Shown piece after piece: positions 1-9,033 of a stretch of 15,469 nt of DNA (position 1 is the first letter of the stretch; each line of letters opens with the position of its first letter). The notes beneath the pieces were generated by a model, which saw only the letters and a list, made by a program, of their open reading frames with translations, was not told the DNA's origin and searched no databases. A program made the translations under genes and the position numbers. Origin of the DNA: Lunasporangiospora selenospora (Eukaryota > Mortierellomycota > Mortierellomycetes > Mortierellales > Mortierellaceae). The DNA lies in NCBI GenBank assembly GCA_015680635.1, contig JAABOA010000148.1, positions 7,157 to 22,625 of the forward strand. Direction: 5' to 3'.

Positions 1-75
1 GTTGAAGTCGGTGAGAAATCGTTAGTCAAGGCGGTGAGAAATTTTGGTCAAGTGCCGTGTCTGTTCTTAACTTAC
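1..75 (-). other. Start of intron 8 of the eight-exon gene
   Basis: Exon 8 ends at 76 with codon CGG and is followed by GTAAGT, a consensus fungal donor. A GACTAAC branch-like sequence lies near positions 21-28 on the minus strand, so the acceptor should fall just outside the window. The intron contains two copies of ATTTCTCACCG about 20 nt apart. Confidence 0.65.
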
Positions 76-2433
76 CCGGAAGCACAGCAGCTCGTGAATT
101 GTCTCGATAGAGTTCGGCAACTGTTTGACTTTTGCATGAAGTCTCGCCGGCTCAAACTTGATAATTCTTGTGACATTATCACCAGATGTACCCCAACAAA
201 TGGCAATCCTTTGGATACATGGCCCTAGAAACCATAGGAAAGCCCAGTTGAAATATGCTCTAACAATCATCATCAACAGAACAAACAAACAAAAAAAAGG
301 GGGCATTACCTCCGATGATCAGTCCACAAGCAGCAACGTCTCGCAGCTCTTTGGCCCCGCCAGCTTCAATAGCTCTGCCTATCAATACGTCATGAAGTTG
401 ACGAGGGAGCTTGAATTTGCTTTCGCAAATATATTTGTTGTTGTGTGGACACCAAACCTTCGCTGCTTCGGCTATTGCCCAATCGGTTTCTGGTGTTGTT
501 AGTTTACGCCAAATTAGGTCGGCACGTACTCCCAATCTTTTTCTCTCAGTGATGATAGAAGATTCACGGCCATCGTTTCGTCGTGCTGAGGAGTCAAGTC
601 CCGTCAGTTCTCCTGGTATAACATAGCATCCAGGTACATGGTTTGCTAGTTTAGTGGCCACACCCCAGGCTGATTTTAACCACCAGTTCTCGGATAGTTT
701 GTCAACAATGTCGAATGGAGAAGGATCGTTCATCTCGAATAAATCCAGCCTAAAAATAATAAAAGAGACAAGGGTAAGATTCTGGGAACGAGTATTGTTC
801 AAAGGGGAAGATATCATCTGGGAGCATACCAGTCCAAAAGACAGCCATGTATAAGCCGGGACTCGATGTCTTGCGGACGTTTACCAAGTAATTGTTCAAG
901 GTGGCAAAGTGTCGACACGTTCTCGAACTGATCCAAATAGCTTGACACCTTTTCTGGATACGAGGGAACATCCGGGAGATCGCTACATATCTCGCTCCAA
1001 TCCGGCTGTGAAAAGAGCTCCCTTGTATATTTGTCACTCAGGTCAAGCATGAAGGAGTGGATGGGGCTGCATAGAGAAAATTAGCCACCTGAACAATCAT
1101 TTAAAGAAAAACGATCAGCATTACAGATAAACAAAACTTACTGGAATTCTTTCAGCTTCATTCCCGCATTTAAAAGAACACTCTCAACCACGGTGCCGGA
1201 TTTCAACGTCCATTTGTCTCCGAGCTCTGAGTAGCGTCGCTGCAACGATTTTCTCCTATCATTGTCAAACTATTATGGGTCGTCAGTTTTCCAGACGAAG
1301 ATAAAATATTGAGCCAACTACAGATTTTTCAAAGCCTTACATTGTTGCTCCCTTTTCTTTTTTTGGTTGGCGATTGGTCAACCTTCTTTTGGTCATTTTG
1401 CTCACCGCCATGACCTGCATCATAATCGTCCACATCTGCAAGGTTATCCATTGGTTGAAGCATGCATCCCATAGTAGCCTGAGAAGTTGCATTGTGCAGG
1501 TTTTCTGTTTCATCGGTAAGATTCTGGCAAGCGGGTCCTGTAGGTACAACCGAAAGGGGGTTATCCCCTGTGCCTGAGTCTTCCACCACACGTCCACCTT
1601 TCGCTTTTGTCGGTCGCTTTGGATCTTTGTCGAAAGATTCGAAAGTTCATTATATTAGTAAGCAACAGTCAACTAAATGAGCTTGCCAACTAACGCTGAC
1701 ATGTTCAGATATCTTACCATGCCCGTCCCGATCTCGATCTCGCTTTCCTAGAAATCCCTCGAGCCGGTCGAGTGGCTTATTCTCTTTGCTCACAACCTAT
1801 ACTCGAATAGACGTTGACCAAGATTAGCACCGACGCGCAGGTGTTGATGATTTGAGACGGAAAAAACATTTGCTCTCCTGAACAGATACCTGGTCGATAG
1901 GAGGTGGCCGTGCAGCCAGTTCTTCGTCAGAAAGGACGGATCTGGTCTCACTGCCTTGAGAGGAGGAGACTTGAAAAGATTCTGCTAGAAATTAGATTAT
2001 CTCGATTAGCTTTCGAAATAGGTGTAAACGCTGTCAGTAGAATATCAACTAATCCATCTGACTCACCAAGGCGCCTCTCCATACGCGACGTATGAAGTTG
2101 ATCTGCTACTCGAAGCTGGTTTCTGGAGGATTCAAGAGCATCTTGTTCGCGGTCAACAGATATCCGATCACGGTAGTAGTCGTCAATATTATCCTGGGTA
2201 AGCGCTGGCGCGGTGACGGCAGCCCTCCGCACGGCCTCATATGAGCTCTTCTTGAGGTCCAACATCCATCGGCTCCATTCATCGACCAGCGCAGATGATT
2301 GATATTGTTTTAAAGCGCGGTATTTGATGTAGTCAACGGGTTTGAAGCACGGGTGCTTTGTCTGCAACAGAAAGTAGCTTGCTCCCCTCCGCCTTTCATT
2401 AATGTCGTCGTGCCAGCATCCTGAAGCAGACAT
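76..2433 (-). CDS. Eight-exon gene, uncharacterised fungal protein family (3' partial)
   Basis: I do not recognise a named function. Exons on the minus strand: 2433-2067, 1984-1890, 1796-1718, 1624-1341, 1269-1142, 1066-830, 749-310, 224-76. All junctions have GT..AG ends, introns are 71-93 nt, and phases agree to give 593 codons without a stop. Residues 1-122 are charged and helical. Residues 123-275 are polar and look disordered, with a basic cluster KKRK near 268-271 that could be a nuclear signal. From about 295 (KWTLKSGTVVE) to 593 the protein looks globular. Landmarks are HSFMLDLSDKY, WWLKSAW (419-425), GVRADLIWR (470-478), AIAEAAK (488-494) and FKLPRQLHDVL (509-519). This layout recalls large unannotated families of Mucoromycota (memory, not a search). 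The D474...E491xxK494 spacing loosely resembles a PD-(D/E)XK nuclease core; this is inference only. A TTTTTTCGTAG at about 2447 leaves room for an upstream exon, so the start is uncertain. Confidence 0.8.
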
Positions 2434-2573
2434 TTCGGCCCAATTTCTACGAAAAAATGATTTGGATAAAGTCCATGTATGGGAGCAATACGATTAAACG
2501 TGCAAAACGACAGAGACAAAACATCATCATTATTAAAAAATGACTGCGTCCTCTCATGACCAGTCGCAAACAG

Positions 2574-2712
2574 TGGCTGCCAAGTAGGAGGTTCCAAAGA
2601 AGAACATGCCACAGGGCCGGCAATGACCGCGAAACTAACCCAATCTCTACAGACCTGAGGCCCTTCGTTTGGTTGTGAACTAAAGGAAGCCAGGAGGCAG
2701 AGATGGGCAGGT
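2574..2712. repeat. Direct duplication, copy 1
   Basis: This 139-bp segment, from TGGCTGCCAAGTAGGAGG to GATGGGCAGG, is repeated in the same orientation at 2791-2930 with only a few differences near AAGAAGAAC and one T/C change. The two copies are roughly 97% identical by eye, so the duplication is young. It lies upstream of the eight-exon gene. A shared CCAGTCGCAA precedes both copies, at different distances. No conserved reading frame is kept between the copies. Confidence 0.9.
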
Positions 2713-2790
2713 AGATGACGAAAACAAGGAGTTTTCGCTCTCTTTGCCAGTCGCAATCGTGATGCATAGATGAGCATACGACAAGATCAT

Positions 2791-2930
2791 TGGCTGCCAA
2801 GTAGGAGGTTCCGATGAAAGAACATGCCACAGGGCCGGCAATGACCGCGAAACTAACCCAATCTCTACAGACCTGAGGCCCTTCGTTTGGTTGTGAACCA
2901 AAGGAAGCCAGGAGGCAGAGATGGGCAGGC
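2791..2930. repeat. Direct duplication, copy 2
   Basis: This is the second copy of the 139/140-bp repeat, offset about 217 bp from copy 1. The spacer between copies is 78 bp and is not repeated in full. The rest of 2434-3390 holds no gene I can support. A long minus-strand open frame without an ATG start crosses both copies in different frames, which argues that the stretch is non-coding. Confidence 0.9.
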
Positions 2931-3394
2931 ACATGAGATGGAGGAGAGAGTAGATTCACAAACTCGTTACCTTGTTGTTTGTGCTTTGGCCCAGAAGCGT
3001 GAGTGAGAAAAAGAGGCTGCTGATGGGGAAGATGGTGGTTTGTGCGCCAGTGTGTTGTTTGACTGCTAATTTGGCGCTGATGCATTGCTTTCAACTGACC
3101 AGCGCACCAGCGCCCCAACAGCCCAACAGCACATCCGCACATAAAATGCAGCAATGCAGCATCCCTATTCCCAACAATGCACACGCTGCCAAAAACAGCT
3201 ATAAACCCGCTCGCATGCCAACATCGGACACAACGGAACCAATCAAAACTGGTTTAGAGCAAACAACGCCCTCGCATTTAAGAACGAGATGTGATGTAGT
3301 ATCGAGGTTCCAGGGATAATTTTGGATATGATAGACTTTGAAGCTACATGAATCTTGGTTACAGAGTCAAACCAACTTGGGTAATGAACTTGTC

Positions 3395-4370
3395 CAAAGT
3401 CTTGATGAGAATTGAACGACAAAAAAAGTACGGCTTCATAGACTTTCTCTTCTTGGTAGCAAATCCACCAGCAACACTGAGAAATATACGCGAACAAGAG
3501 CAGTCAAACAAGGAAAGGCTTGGATCCGAGTACGCCACCAGAACTGAGGACCCTCTTCGTCAATAATGATGGTGCAAGATCGCAAGTCCTCCACATAGTT
3601 CAGAGCTCTCGCTGAAAAATCTCGGACCAAGCATCTTCCAACTGCTCGTGTCCATCCACACCGAAATGGTAACCTTCCTTGACCATATCCTGCAGCGCCA
3701 AAGCAACCTGCTTCTTTGCTTCCTGCCGAAGATTGACCATCACTCTATCGCGAGTTGTAAAACAGCCGGACTAGGTAGGCGGCAACCAACACAACGTCGG
3801 GAATAATCTGAGGATTGAATCGGCGCTTGACCTCCCCAATAAAGCCCACTCGAAACTTCTCCACTGCCTCAATTTCATGTGGCGTCTCGGTTTGAATCAT
3901 GAGATCGTGGATTGTGGGATACAGGGTTGCGATCACAGGAGTTAGAGCCTTGCTGACATGGGTTGTGAAGAGGTACACAGACTGAAGGAACTGAAGAAGC
4001 CCATTCAAGGTTTTGACATCCTCTGAAGTTGACGTCTTTCCAGAAAGTTTCGGTGCAAGCTCCCTGAGTTCGGTAGTTTCTGTTGGATCTGTTAGTCGAG
4101 CCATGGTATCCTCGACTGCTGGGAGAAGTCTTACCACTCGATTTGCCATATCGTATTTGGAATTCCAGCGGGTTCGACAGTGTACGAGAAATGTTACCGT
4201 ACGGGCTGCAGGATTGACCAAATTCCGAGCTGTCTCCAACACTCGCTTTACAGCCAACAAATTCCAGAAGTAACAATCAAGGCCATAATCTCAAGAACAC
4301 CGTTCAGTCCTGAATTGACGCAAAGCTGCATCAAATGAGCCGCACATGGAAACCAATCGATACATTCGCT
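3395..4370 (-). pseudogene. Decayed hAT-family transposase
   Basis: On the minus strand, four fragments in different frames follow hAT order. First, about 4350-4262 reads WFPCAAHLMQLCVNSGLN, like the hAT segment that begins C-x-x-H. Second, an open frame at 4260-3745 (171 codons) has CRTRWNSKYDM, the hallmark TRWNS motif, then LTPVIATLYPTIHDLM and AAYL. Third, 3740-3605 has a helical stretch (LRQEAKKQVALAL). Fourth, about 3560-3395 has FWWRTRIQAFPCLTALVRVYF and then, after a frame change, SVAGGFATKKRKSMKP, which is the C-terminal dimerisation region. The usual S-E-R-x-F-S stretch between the last two pieces is missing. hAT enzymes cut and paste DNA with a DDE/RNase H-like core. With at least three frame breaks this copy cannot be active. 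No terminal inverted repeats or 8-bp target duplications were identified. Confidence 0.8.
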
Positions 4371-4399
4371 CTATCCCCTCTATCCCACAGCAGTATCGG

Positions 4400-4690
4400 C
4401 CATGCTCCTTCCGCAACTTGTTGCCTCCACGTCGAGCCCATCCTCCCATCCTGGACCCTACACGGAAGCACAACCACTTTTCTCTTGGGACACTCGACAA
4501 CATACTCAAATGGCTCCGCCCCTATGCCTCGTGGAAGGTGGTATCTTTGAGACTCTATGCAGTACCCACCACTTGCGAGACTTGCCCAGCTGGCACAATG
4601 GAGCCCTCCCTGCCCTAAAACTGACGAGCCGTCGCCTCCACATCACAAGAAGAAAATTATGGCTGTGGCGGCTCTAATAGAAAATGCAAA
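4400..4690. other. Stretch upstream of the hAT relic, nothing certain
   Basis: Three overlapping plus-strand open frames of 71-91 codons run here, for example 4402-4677, with Pro/Ser/His-rich composition and no recognisable motif. They may be the antisense of the decayed 5' part of the hAT element, where a BED zinc finger and the first catalytic Asp would be expected, but I could not see either. I treat the region as non-coding relic sequence. Confidence 0.35.
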
Positions 4691-4783
4691 GTCGATCAAT
4701 AAATAATAGTCAAACTTATTCCCCAGTTAATGGCCTCCCAGTGGAGAAGGAGTAAGGAGATGAGCCATCTGGAAAAAATGAGA

Positions 4784-4876
4784 TAATGACCAAAAATGAA
4801 AAAAAAAAACGACCTTGAAAAGAGAAAATGACCATTTGGACGAAAAAGGAAAAGTGACCCAAGAAAAAGCGACCTG
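4784..4876. repeat. A-rich array of ~20-nt units ending in YGACC
   Basis: A degenerate unit, a run of A/G followed by TGACC or CGACC, recurs five times at 15-24-nt spacing: ATAATGACC, AAACGACC, AAAATGACC, AAAGTGACC and AAAGCGACC. An 11-A run lies at 4799-4809. This could be the subterminal repeat zone of a non-autonomous element, but no terminal repeat pair was found. Confidence 0.5.
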
Positions 4877-4885
4877 CTGAAAGGA

Positions 4886-4897
4886 CCCTTCGAAGGG
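4886..4897. repeat. Perfect 12-bp palindrome CCCTTCGAAGGG
   Basis: CCCTTCGAAGGG is self-complementary and sits directly after the YGACC array. It is short enough to occur by chance, but the position beside the array and 90 bp before a hairpin is suggestive of an element end or a protein-binding site. Confidence 0.5.
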
Positions 4898-4986
4898 GCT
4901 ATTTGAAGAGAGTTTGGCTAATTGGGGTAGCATTGTGACATTCCTAGCAGTTCTGGAGATGTCACCACACTCAAGTTGTTGTGTGC

Positions 4987-5023
4987 AAGAGCCAGCTCTA
5001 CGAAAGCGTAGAGCCCAGCTCTT
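4987..5023. repeat. Imperfect inverted repeat (hairpin)
   Basis: The arms AAGAGCCAGCTCTACG (4987-5002) and CGTAGAGCCCAGCTCTT (5007-5023) pair over 8 bp next to an AAAG loop. A 2x3 internal mismatch follows and then 6 more base pairs. It could form a cruciform or an RNA stem-loop. It is not a tRNA: no T-arm or D-arm sequence is present. Confidence 0.7.
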
Positions 5024-5029
5024 TGGATA

Positions 5030-5529
5030 TGTTTGATGGATTTAGACACTGGCAACCGTTTTTTTTGTTTTCGATCATTTCTCCTAGTCCTTAGACTAGC
5101 CACATGGATTCAAACAAAGAACTTAGAGAAATGGGAATAGATTGCAGCAACAGTGGTAGTCAATTTCCAATGCCTTGGTGACACCCGTGAACGTATCTCT
5201 ATTTTTTTTTCAAATACTTTATACAGTGAGATCTTAACCCCAAAGTCTCCACTATTGGAAAACTATCATTTCTTTAGAATCACCGTCTGGCGACTCCACC
5301 CATTCGCTCCATGAATGAAGCTGTGGTAACACCAGAGAGACTCATACAAAGAGCTTTGTCTCCATCCTGGTACGTCTTAGCACCTGGACAATGAATCTTG
5401 CCATAATAGTCCCTAAGATAGTCATATCATCTAAACCAACACTCACAGTAGTCATCTAGTCTGTCCGCGTCAAATCCTCCTTTGTCCCACGTTGTCCACT
5501 CCTCTTTATCCTCTACACCTTTGGGTCGT
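5030..5529. other. Non-coding stretch, probable LINE 3' flank
   Basis: No gene is supported here. T-runs at 5059-5066 and 5202-5210 would be A-runs on the minus strand. The second could be the poly-A tail of the minus-strand LINE, which would make about 5211-5530 its 3' untranslated region. No target-site duplication was recognised. Confidence 0.35.
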
Positions 5530-7139
5530 ACATGCGTGCCTCGCTTTTATTTCCTTTGTTATTCCGTTTTCTTTTCCCATTTGACGACCTCCAAGTATCT
5601 TGAGCGCCAGATTTCTTGGTTGGACGCGATGTCCTGGTAAAGTCTGTATGCGACTTGTCTTGCGACTTTTTTCGGCACTCTACTTAAACCCTCAAGAACC
5701 TCAGTGGGCCACGTTGGAACTACTCTCAGTAAAAGTCTTCCACAGACCACCATTCAGTATCAACGATGAAGTGTGAGTCGTAGTTCTGGCTCTAGTTTTT
5801 TTGCTATTCCATGCATCAGGCTTGTACCAGTTGCCGCCGGAAGGTTGAGCTCATTCACCACCGCCGCGTAATACATCTTCCATATTCCGAGTAGCTTGCA
5901 GGCTATCACTTGTTGTAAGGAGAGCTTGTATTTTTGGCTGAAATTGATCTGTCTAGGTGTTAGGTCTGTCTTCATCGGTCCAGTCCAGTGTGGTTGTGGT
6001 CTCTTGGAGGTATTCTAGCCATGCCTGTCTCTTGGTGGGGCACAAGAAAAACATATAGGTTTTATATTCCACTCATTATTGCATATCCGACAGTTGTGAG
6101 AGGTGTCCTGTTTCCATCGCAAGTGTTGGATCCAATTGGTAGGTACGACTCCACGGAGGTATCCCCACCAAATTATACGGACGTGATGTGAGATTTCTTG
6201 CTTCCAAACTTTTTCCAGTGGGTAGTATTTCCATTTCTTTTTTCCTCAGAGAGTGGGTCCTGTAGGTACAGTCTGAGTTGCTTGGACGGGGCGTTTTCCG
6301 GCGTTTGTGGCTCTTTTGGTTTGATCGTTTCCTTTGGGCGGACTAATGGGGAGTGGAGGATCCTAGCCGCAATATCTTCTCCACCTTCTAGTGTTGGAGT
6401 TGCCATGCTCAGCAACAATCGACAGTCAATGTGTCTCATACTGACTTGGAGGTCTTTCCAGAACACATTGGTTTTCATTTCTTCATGTCGGGGTTGTAAG
6501 AGTTTTGTTCTTTCATCGAACTTGAAGATTTCGCCCGTCCTGAGTAAGAAGGGCGCCAAGGGGGATGTCGATTGTAGCGGCCACCATTCTACTCAAATAG
6601 CTAGAAGTGCATTGACCGGATGAAATGGAACGCCTTTGTCCTGTGTCATCCTTGGGAGTCTGTGAGTTGTGTGGACTAGACGCTTCAGGATACTAATTTT
6701 GTTGACTGAGGATAGAGTCCAAGTAGTGCTTCCAGGGGAGTGAGACGTCTTTGAATAGTCCTGTAGTAGCGCTCCCATGATTGATCGACCAGGACTATGA
6801 GAAAGCTCCAGTAGGTTCCTGAGGTGTTTGAGCTGAAAGGCCTGAGCTTGTATCTCGGGATCAATGATACCCAATCCTCCTTGGGTCTTTGGGGCGCATA
6901 TCGCAATCCTTGATGCTTTGGGCTGGAAGGGGCTGACAAACCTCCGTACCAAGTCTTGGTTGGTTGACACACCCAAACAACGTGCCAGATCTTTGACAGT
7001 GCCAGTGAGCTGACAAGACTACTCTTCCCATAATTGATAGGGACCGTTGTGAGTGGATGTTGAGATATGCTTCAATCTTTTCTAGCGCTTTGGCGAAGTA
7101 TAGCTGCACAAGTTTCTCACATTGTAGTAGATATTCACT
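5530..7139 (-). mobile_element. 5'-truncated, decayed LINE-type retrotransposon (ORF2 C-terminal half)
   Basis: Reading the minus strand from 7139 down gives the post-polymerase part of a non-LTR ORF2. The first fragment has HSQRSLSIMGRVVLS. It shifts frame to LALSKIWHVVWV, then to 6976-6173 with FVSPFQPKASRIAICAPKTQ followed by GGLGIIDPEIQAQAFQLKHL. That frame has one in-frame TGA at 6593-6595. Another shift gives IRIIWWGYLRGVVPTN and CRICNN, then MFFLCPTKRQAW, matching the W...C-x-x-C...C pattern of the zinc-finger-like domain behind LINE polymerases. Two C-terminal fragments follow (5975-5760, 5753-5530: LYQDIASNQEIWRSRYLEV). Apurinic endonuclease and the catalytic YxDD part of the polymerase are absent, as expected for 5' truncation during target-primed insertion. 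The copy is dead. The clade is not determined; the wording of the motifs fits fungal elements. Confidence 0.8.
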
Positions 7140-7560
7140 ATTTTAGACAGACGGAAACAATTATAATACAGCACGTTCTTGTTTCCCCTTTAAGTTTGTT
7201 CCTTGATCTTTGTGGTTGACGATTCATTCGTGAACACCAATCTTCTGGTTAAACGCAAGCCTGTGCGATGGCACTCTAGGCGACGAGCTCTGCAATTAGA
7301 TTTGTTCATTCGAATCCCCTTCCCTTTTTTTATTATTGTCTTTCTTCCCTGAGGCAGATGACATTTATTTGTGCTTGATCTATTTTGTTGTCCTCCCCCA
7401 CGCATGCAATCACCTTTCCTAACGGGAATACCCGCCACTGCCTCGCCAAGCAGGACGTTGTGCCTCCTCGCAAACGCAGAAAACTATAGATCCCAATTCT
7501 TGTTTATTACGTTGCAGCTTTCCTGTAAGAGTTGGTGAAGAGGCTTCTAATTCCCGAGAT
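7139..7560 (+). repeat. Long inverted repeat, left arm
   Basis: This roughly 400-bp arm is the reverse complement of about 8600-9033, near 80% identity by eye with small indels. The best block is 33 identical bases (7194-7226 against 8952-8984). Other shared blocks include GAGCTCTGCAA, AGATTTGTTCATT, TGTTGTCCTCCCCCACGCA and CCTCGCAAAC. The outer edge is at TATTTTAGACA. On the left that edge coincides with the truncated 5' end of the LINE. The left arm has ATA where the right arm has an ATG start. No target-site duplication was seen. Confidence 0.85.
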
Positions 7561-7602
7561 AGTCTTGTTCTATTTTTTGTTAGTCTGTTTTCTAGACATA
7601 GT

Positions 7603-8698
7603 TCATTTGTTGGTTGTGTTTGATTTGGCGGTAGTGTTTGTTTTAATGCTTGTTACACTCCTCATGCTGGACGAAGCGGATGCATTGGTTCTGAAGCTGT
7701 TGTTAGAGCTCACCGTAATGCTGTCACTGTCGATGACCTCTGTGTTCCGTTGACCGGAGTCGATGTTGAAAATGGAGTCTTCGTTTTCAAGGAGTTCCTG
7801 CGTAGTCGATAAAGCGAAGTCCGACGTTGATTGTAAGTATCAGCTGTTCGTACTTCTTGCACTGCTCAAATACATCCAACAATCGTTTGCGTAGTGCTCT
7901 GGTAGTGTCATTGCTAACAGGGATGCGTTATCAGGATAGGCGTCTGCGTCAACGTGGCAAAACTCGGGTCGCATTGGCGAAATCTCCTTTATCCGTGCTT
8001 CCGGATTGAATGCGACCCTCTAAAAGATAATCTTTGACCATGTCTTCATCATCTGGAGGAGGTAGTTAGAAAAGACGCTGGAAGGAAATTATCACAATCA
8101 TACCATTTCATAGCAATAACTGCATCAAAGGCTGATTACCTTTGACATCATTCATTTGTCTCGGAACGATGCACTCAGCATGGTATTGGCACCAAAAATT
8201 GAATGCCATGTCACGTCTTTTCGCAAGTTTTCACATCATCCGCCGACCAAATGGACTGACAAACTCTCAGCACCCTCAGCACCCTCAGAACTACCACAGG
8301 GTGCAAGTGGTGTCCAGCAAGTTGTGATCAACATCAGCGATGACAACGTTGGCGGAATCTTCCTTAAGGAGCATTTAGAGTTCATTAATCGACTCAAGAA
8401 TGCACGAAGCGTTCGGCCGACGACAGCGATGGCAATATCGAGGACTATTCCAAAAAGCAAAAAGAGTTGACCTCTCCCCGTGAATTGATCCCAATAGTAG
8501 ACGCCAATTAAAATGATCTTCCAAAAGTTGCTACTGTTTTCCCTTCTCCATACTCCATTCCTCTCATCAACCATGGTCGCTGTAAATCCCTGACGGCGTT
8601 GGTTCGCGCGGCAGCTCCGTCTCCTCCAATGTTCTCTCGGGATCAACACCGCTTTGGACATGCTGCTGCAACGTGGTAAATAAGGATTGGGGATCCAT
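7603..8698 (-). pseudogene. Putative decayed or unusual multi-exon gene between inverted arms
   Basis: I do not recognise the product. Minus-strand pieces look coding. (a) ATG at 8698 opens 43 codons (MDPQSLFTTLQQHVQSGVDP...), ending at 8567. (b) About 8330-8250 has LKEDSANVVIADVDHN. (c) About 8232-8140 has MAFNFWCQYHAECIVPRQMN, then a donor GTAATC at 8139 and a 90-nt intron with CTAAC and CTCCAG. It joins in phase to DDEDMVKDYLLEGRIQSG down to about 7950. (d) 7913-7874 joins across a 76-nt intron (GTATTT..CGCAG) to 7797-7603, giving NDTTRALRKRLLDELLENED and then a Ser/Thr/Asn-rich tail to a TGA at 7605. Pieces a to b, b to c and c to d do not join in phase, so I call it broken. A competing plus-strand open frame (8156-8470) covers part of it. 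Confidence 0.4.
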
Positions 8699-9033
8699 AG
8701 TTTTCTGAGTTTGCGAGGAAGCATAACGTCTCACTATGCGAGGCAAGGGCAGGTGAGTCCGTTGGAAAGGTAATTGCGTGCGTGGGGGAGGACAACAGAA
8801 TACATCAAACACTAATGAATAGCATCTGCCTCAGGAAAAAGACAAAAGGGGGAAGGGATTCAAATGAACAAATCTGATTGCAGAGCTCTTCACCTAGGAT
8901 GCCATCGCATGGGCCTGCGTTAAACTTAAAAGGAATAACGGTGCTCACGAGTGAATCGTCAACCACAAAGATCAAGGAACAAACTGTAAGGGAGACAAAA
9001 ACGTGCTGAATTAAAATTGTCTAAAATAGCAAG
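8600..9033 (-). repeat. Long inverted repeat, right arm
   Basis: This is the partner of 7139-7560 in opposite orientation; identity fades inward of about 8650-8600. Read on the minus strand it leads toward an ATG at 8698, so the repeat may carry the promoter, leader and first codons of a gene whose other copy lies inverted on the left. If transcribed through, the pair would fold into a hairpin with arms of about 400 bp and a loop of about 1 kb. Confidence 0.85.

Noticed and set aside
158-502. Plus-strand open frame over the left end of the window
   Set aside because: It is the antisense of exons 7 and 8 of the eight-exon gene, whose splice phases and composition are far more convincing.
2447-3184. 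245-codon minus-strand open frame spanning both copies of the 140-bp duplication
   Set aside because: It opens with GTG rather than ATG, is rich in Leu, Cys and His like chance translations, and reads the two repeat copies in different frames, so no protein is conserved.
2972-3319. 115-codon plus-strand open frame
   Set aside because: It starts on a weak non-ATG or internal codon, has no motif, and lies opposite the frame above in apparently non-coding upstream sequence.
4987-5023. Hairpin as a tRNA or intrinsic terminator
   Set aside because: The stem-loop lacks tRNA arms, and the context is eukaryotic without a following T-run, so a bacterial-type terminator does not apply.
6198-6623. 141-codon plus-strand open frame
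   Set aside because: It is the shadow of the LINE C-terminal coding strand, which shows recognised motifs on the minus strand.
8269-8292. CTCAGCACC short tandem repeat
   Set aside because: It has only two to three units of 9 bp, too short and isolated to be a meaningful array or CRISPR-like structure.
8156-8470. 104-codon plus-strand open frame with LKEHLEFINRLKNA
   Set aside because: Its composition is plausible, but it has no ATG at its start and is covered by spliced minus-strand segments with better signals. It is kept as an alternative, not as a gene.
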